NCBI GenBank assembly: GCA_030538115.1 | Contig: JAUNUP010000052.1 | Location: forward strand, 1 to 14,825 | From: Dermatophilus congolensis | GTDB taxonomy: Bacteria; Actinomycetota; Actinomycetes; Actinomycetales; Dermatophilaceae | Direction: 5' to 3' | Length of the DNA: 14,825 nucleotides | Shown here: piece after piece, positions 14,155-14,825 of the stretch | How positions within the stretch are numbered: position 1 is the stretch's first letter | Layout of the letters: the number at the start of each line of letters is the position of its first letter | Translations under genes and position numbers: made by a program | Notes under the pieces: generated by a model | Told to the model about the DNA's origin: nothing | The model's database searches: none | The model's input: only the letters and a program-made list of their open reading frames with translations

Positions 14155-14712
14155 ATGTCGATCGTGCGCCCCACACCTCTCTCGCACCGCGGTGACGAGA
14201 TCCCGAACCGTGCCGGTTACCGCGAGCGCCTCGCAGACGCCGAATACGCGCTGGCGATACAGGCCTCGCCGTTCCTCGGTGACCGCGACATCGTCGCGGC
14301 CCTGCATCACATGACCCAGGCCTGGGAGAACGAGACGGGCGTACCCACGCGATTTCAGATCGAAGGCACCCGTACTCGCACACCCGCGGATGCAGTGCTC
14401 CTTCGCGTGGCGCATGCGGCCCTACAGAATGTCGCCCTGCACAGTTGCGCCGAGCGCACCATCGTCGTGCTGAGCTACCTACCCGGCCACGTACACCTCT
14501 CAGTGCTCGATGACGGCCGGGGCTTCGACCTCGCCTTCACGAAACCCGGCCCTGGCCTGCGCGACCTGAGCGAGCGAATCCACTTCTTCGGAGGAACACT
14601 CTCGATCGAGTCGGTCCCGGGGCACGGGTGCCTCCTCGAAGCGAGAATCCCCCTGCCCCGCAACGGCCCATCCCTCCACGAGGAGTGGGAAGCGCACACA
14701 GGTAGGCGTTGA
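14155..14712 (+). CDS. Orphan HATPase_c-domain protein (NarL-type histidine-kinase ATPase domain only)
   Basis: A 185-aa protein whose residues about 78-168 match the ATP-binding domain of NarL/DesK-type sensor kinases: N-box VLLRVAHAALQNVALHS (N92), G1 box LDDGRGFD (119-125), G2 GPGLRDLSERI (132-142), then GGTLSIES and GHGCLLEARIPL. Residues 40-72 resemble the linker before such a domain (MTQAWENETGVPTRFQIEG). There is no sensor, membrane segment or dimerisation/H-box helix (E-R-x-R-I-x-R-E-L-H type). The N-box Glu, expected four residues before N92, is Ala88. An upstream stop (TAA at 14068-14070) excludes a simple longer frame, and no cognate response regulator is in view. It could be a truncated kinase, an ATP-binding regulator or a switch protein akin to anti-sigma GHKL ATPases. 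The C-tail is short and polar. Confidence 0.8.
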   Translation: MSIVRPTPLSHRGDEIPNRAGYRERLADAEYALAIQASPFLGDRDIVAALHHMTQAWENETGVPTRFQIEGTRTRTPADAVLLRVAHAALQNVALHSCAERTIVVLSYLPGHVHLSVLDDGRGFDLAFTKPGPGLRDLSERIHFFGGTLSIESVPGHGCLLEARIPLPRNGPSLHEEWEAHTGRR

Positions 14713-14728
14713 GCCAGACAGCGCCGTT

Positions 14729-14787
14729 CGGTTCATCGTTTGTGGCTCTGCACGTCGGGGGCGTGCAGAGCCACAAGCGATGAACCG
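14729..14787. terminator. Long 26-bp-stem hairpin between convergent genes
   Basis: Bases 14729-14754 pair with 14762-14787 with a single G-T wobble and a seven-base loop TCGGGGG. It lies 16 bases after the HATPase stop and 16 bases from the stop of the minus-strand gene at the window end. There is no T tract on either side, so a bidirectional tail-less terminator is likely. Confidence 0.7.
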
Positions 14788-14803
14788 AGCCTATTGATGC
14801 GCA

Positions 14804-14825
14804 CTACTTCGCCGCAGCCTTCTTC
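14804..14825 (-). CDS. C-terminal end of a minus-strand gene ending KKAAAK
   Basis: Reading in from the window end, the minus strand gives Lys-Lys-Ala-Ala-Ala-Lys then TAG (14806-14804). Lys/Ala tails of this kind are typical of actinobacterial HU-type nucleoid proteins and some ribosomal or RNA-binding proteins. The stop lies just ahead of the 26-bp hairpin, as expected of a real gene end. Only six residues are visible, so the identity is open. Confidence 0.4.

Noticed and set aside
1..14825. Mobile element, phage or defence island
   Set aside because: No transposase, integrase, terminal repeats or target duplications, and no abrupt base-composition change seen; the helicase-nuclease pair is best explained as housekeeping AdnAB.

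Overview
The window is GC-rich throughout, with GTG starts, heavy use of G/C third positions and long antisense shadow frames. The gene set is typical of Actinobacteria: an AdnAB double-strand-break resection motor-nuclease, a TetR regulator, a DUF3107 protein, a ferritin-like protein and a DEAD-box RNA helicase in one neighbourhood. From memory this order resembles Mycobacterium tuberculosis Rv3201c/Rv3202c and Rv3208-Rv3211. The 'KKYWGG' N-terminal motif of the lipoamide dehydrogenase is one I associate with Micrococcales, so a member of that order is my best guess. Genus and species cannot be called. I see chromosomal housekeeping DNA with no insertion sequence, phage, tRNA, rRNA or CRISPR.

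Layout. Bases 1-6940, minus strand: two overlapping genes, adnA (3449-6940) then adnB (3452 to beyond base 1), stop and start sharing GTGA. Both encode a UvrD-like motor fused to a RecB-like nuclease. AdnA carries a four-cysteine Fe-S signature and diverged motor motifs; AdnB has textbook motor motifs and no cysteines at the matching nuclease positions. Bases 6941-7232: divergent promoter region with repeated CGCTCA hexamers. Bases 7233-8183, plus strand: TetR regulator and DUF3107 protein, closed by a hairpin at 8202-8236. Bases 8258-8836, minus strand: ferritin-like protein that seems to have lost most metal ligands.

Bases 8837-9174: gene-poor leader ahead of the DEAD-box helicase (9175-10758), which ends in a GGNGR-repeat, basic tail. 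A terminator follows, then a G-tract leader and a small two-helix membrane protein (11021-11239). Two stacked hairpins (11311-11385) separate it from a convergent PHP-family phosphoesterase/exonuclease gene (11469-12320, minus). That gene and lpd (12391-13791, plus) diverge from about 70 bp in which both -10 elements sit almost on the start codons, so both may be leaderless. A perfect 18-bp terminator ends lpd.

Bases 13880-14154 hold no gene but carry a 14-bp palindrome and a duplicated two-part element. Next is an orphan HATPase_c protein (14155-14712) lacking the dimerisation/phospho-acceptor domain and the N-box glutamate. A 26-bp-stem hairpin then separates it from the C-terminal end of a minus-strand gene ending in KKAAAK.

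The genes serve DNA-break repair, RNA metabolism (DEAD-box helicase, PHP exonuclease/phosphatase) and central carbon metabolism (lpd). I see no new multi-gene system. The least explained parts are the orphan HATPase gene with its upstream repeats, the degenerate ferritin-like protein and the regulatory leaders.
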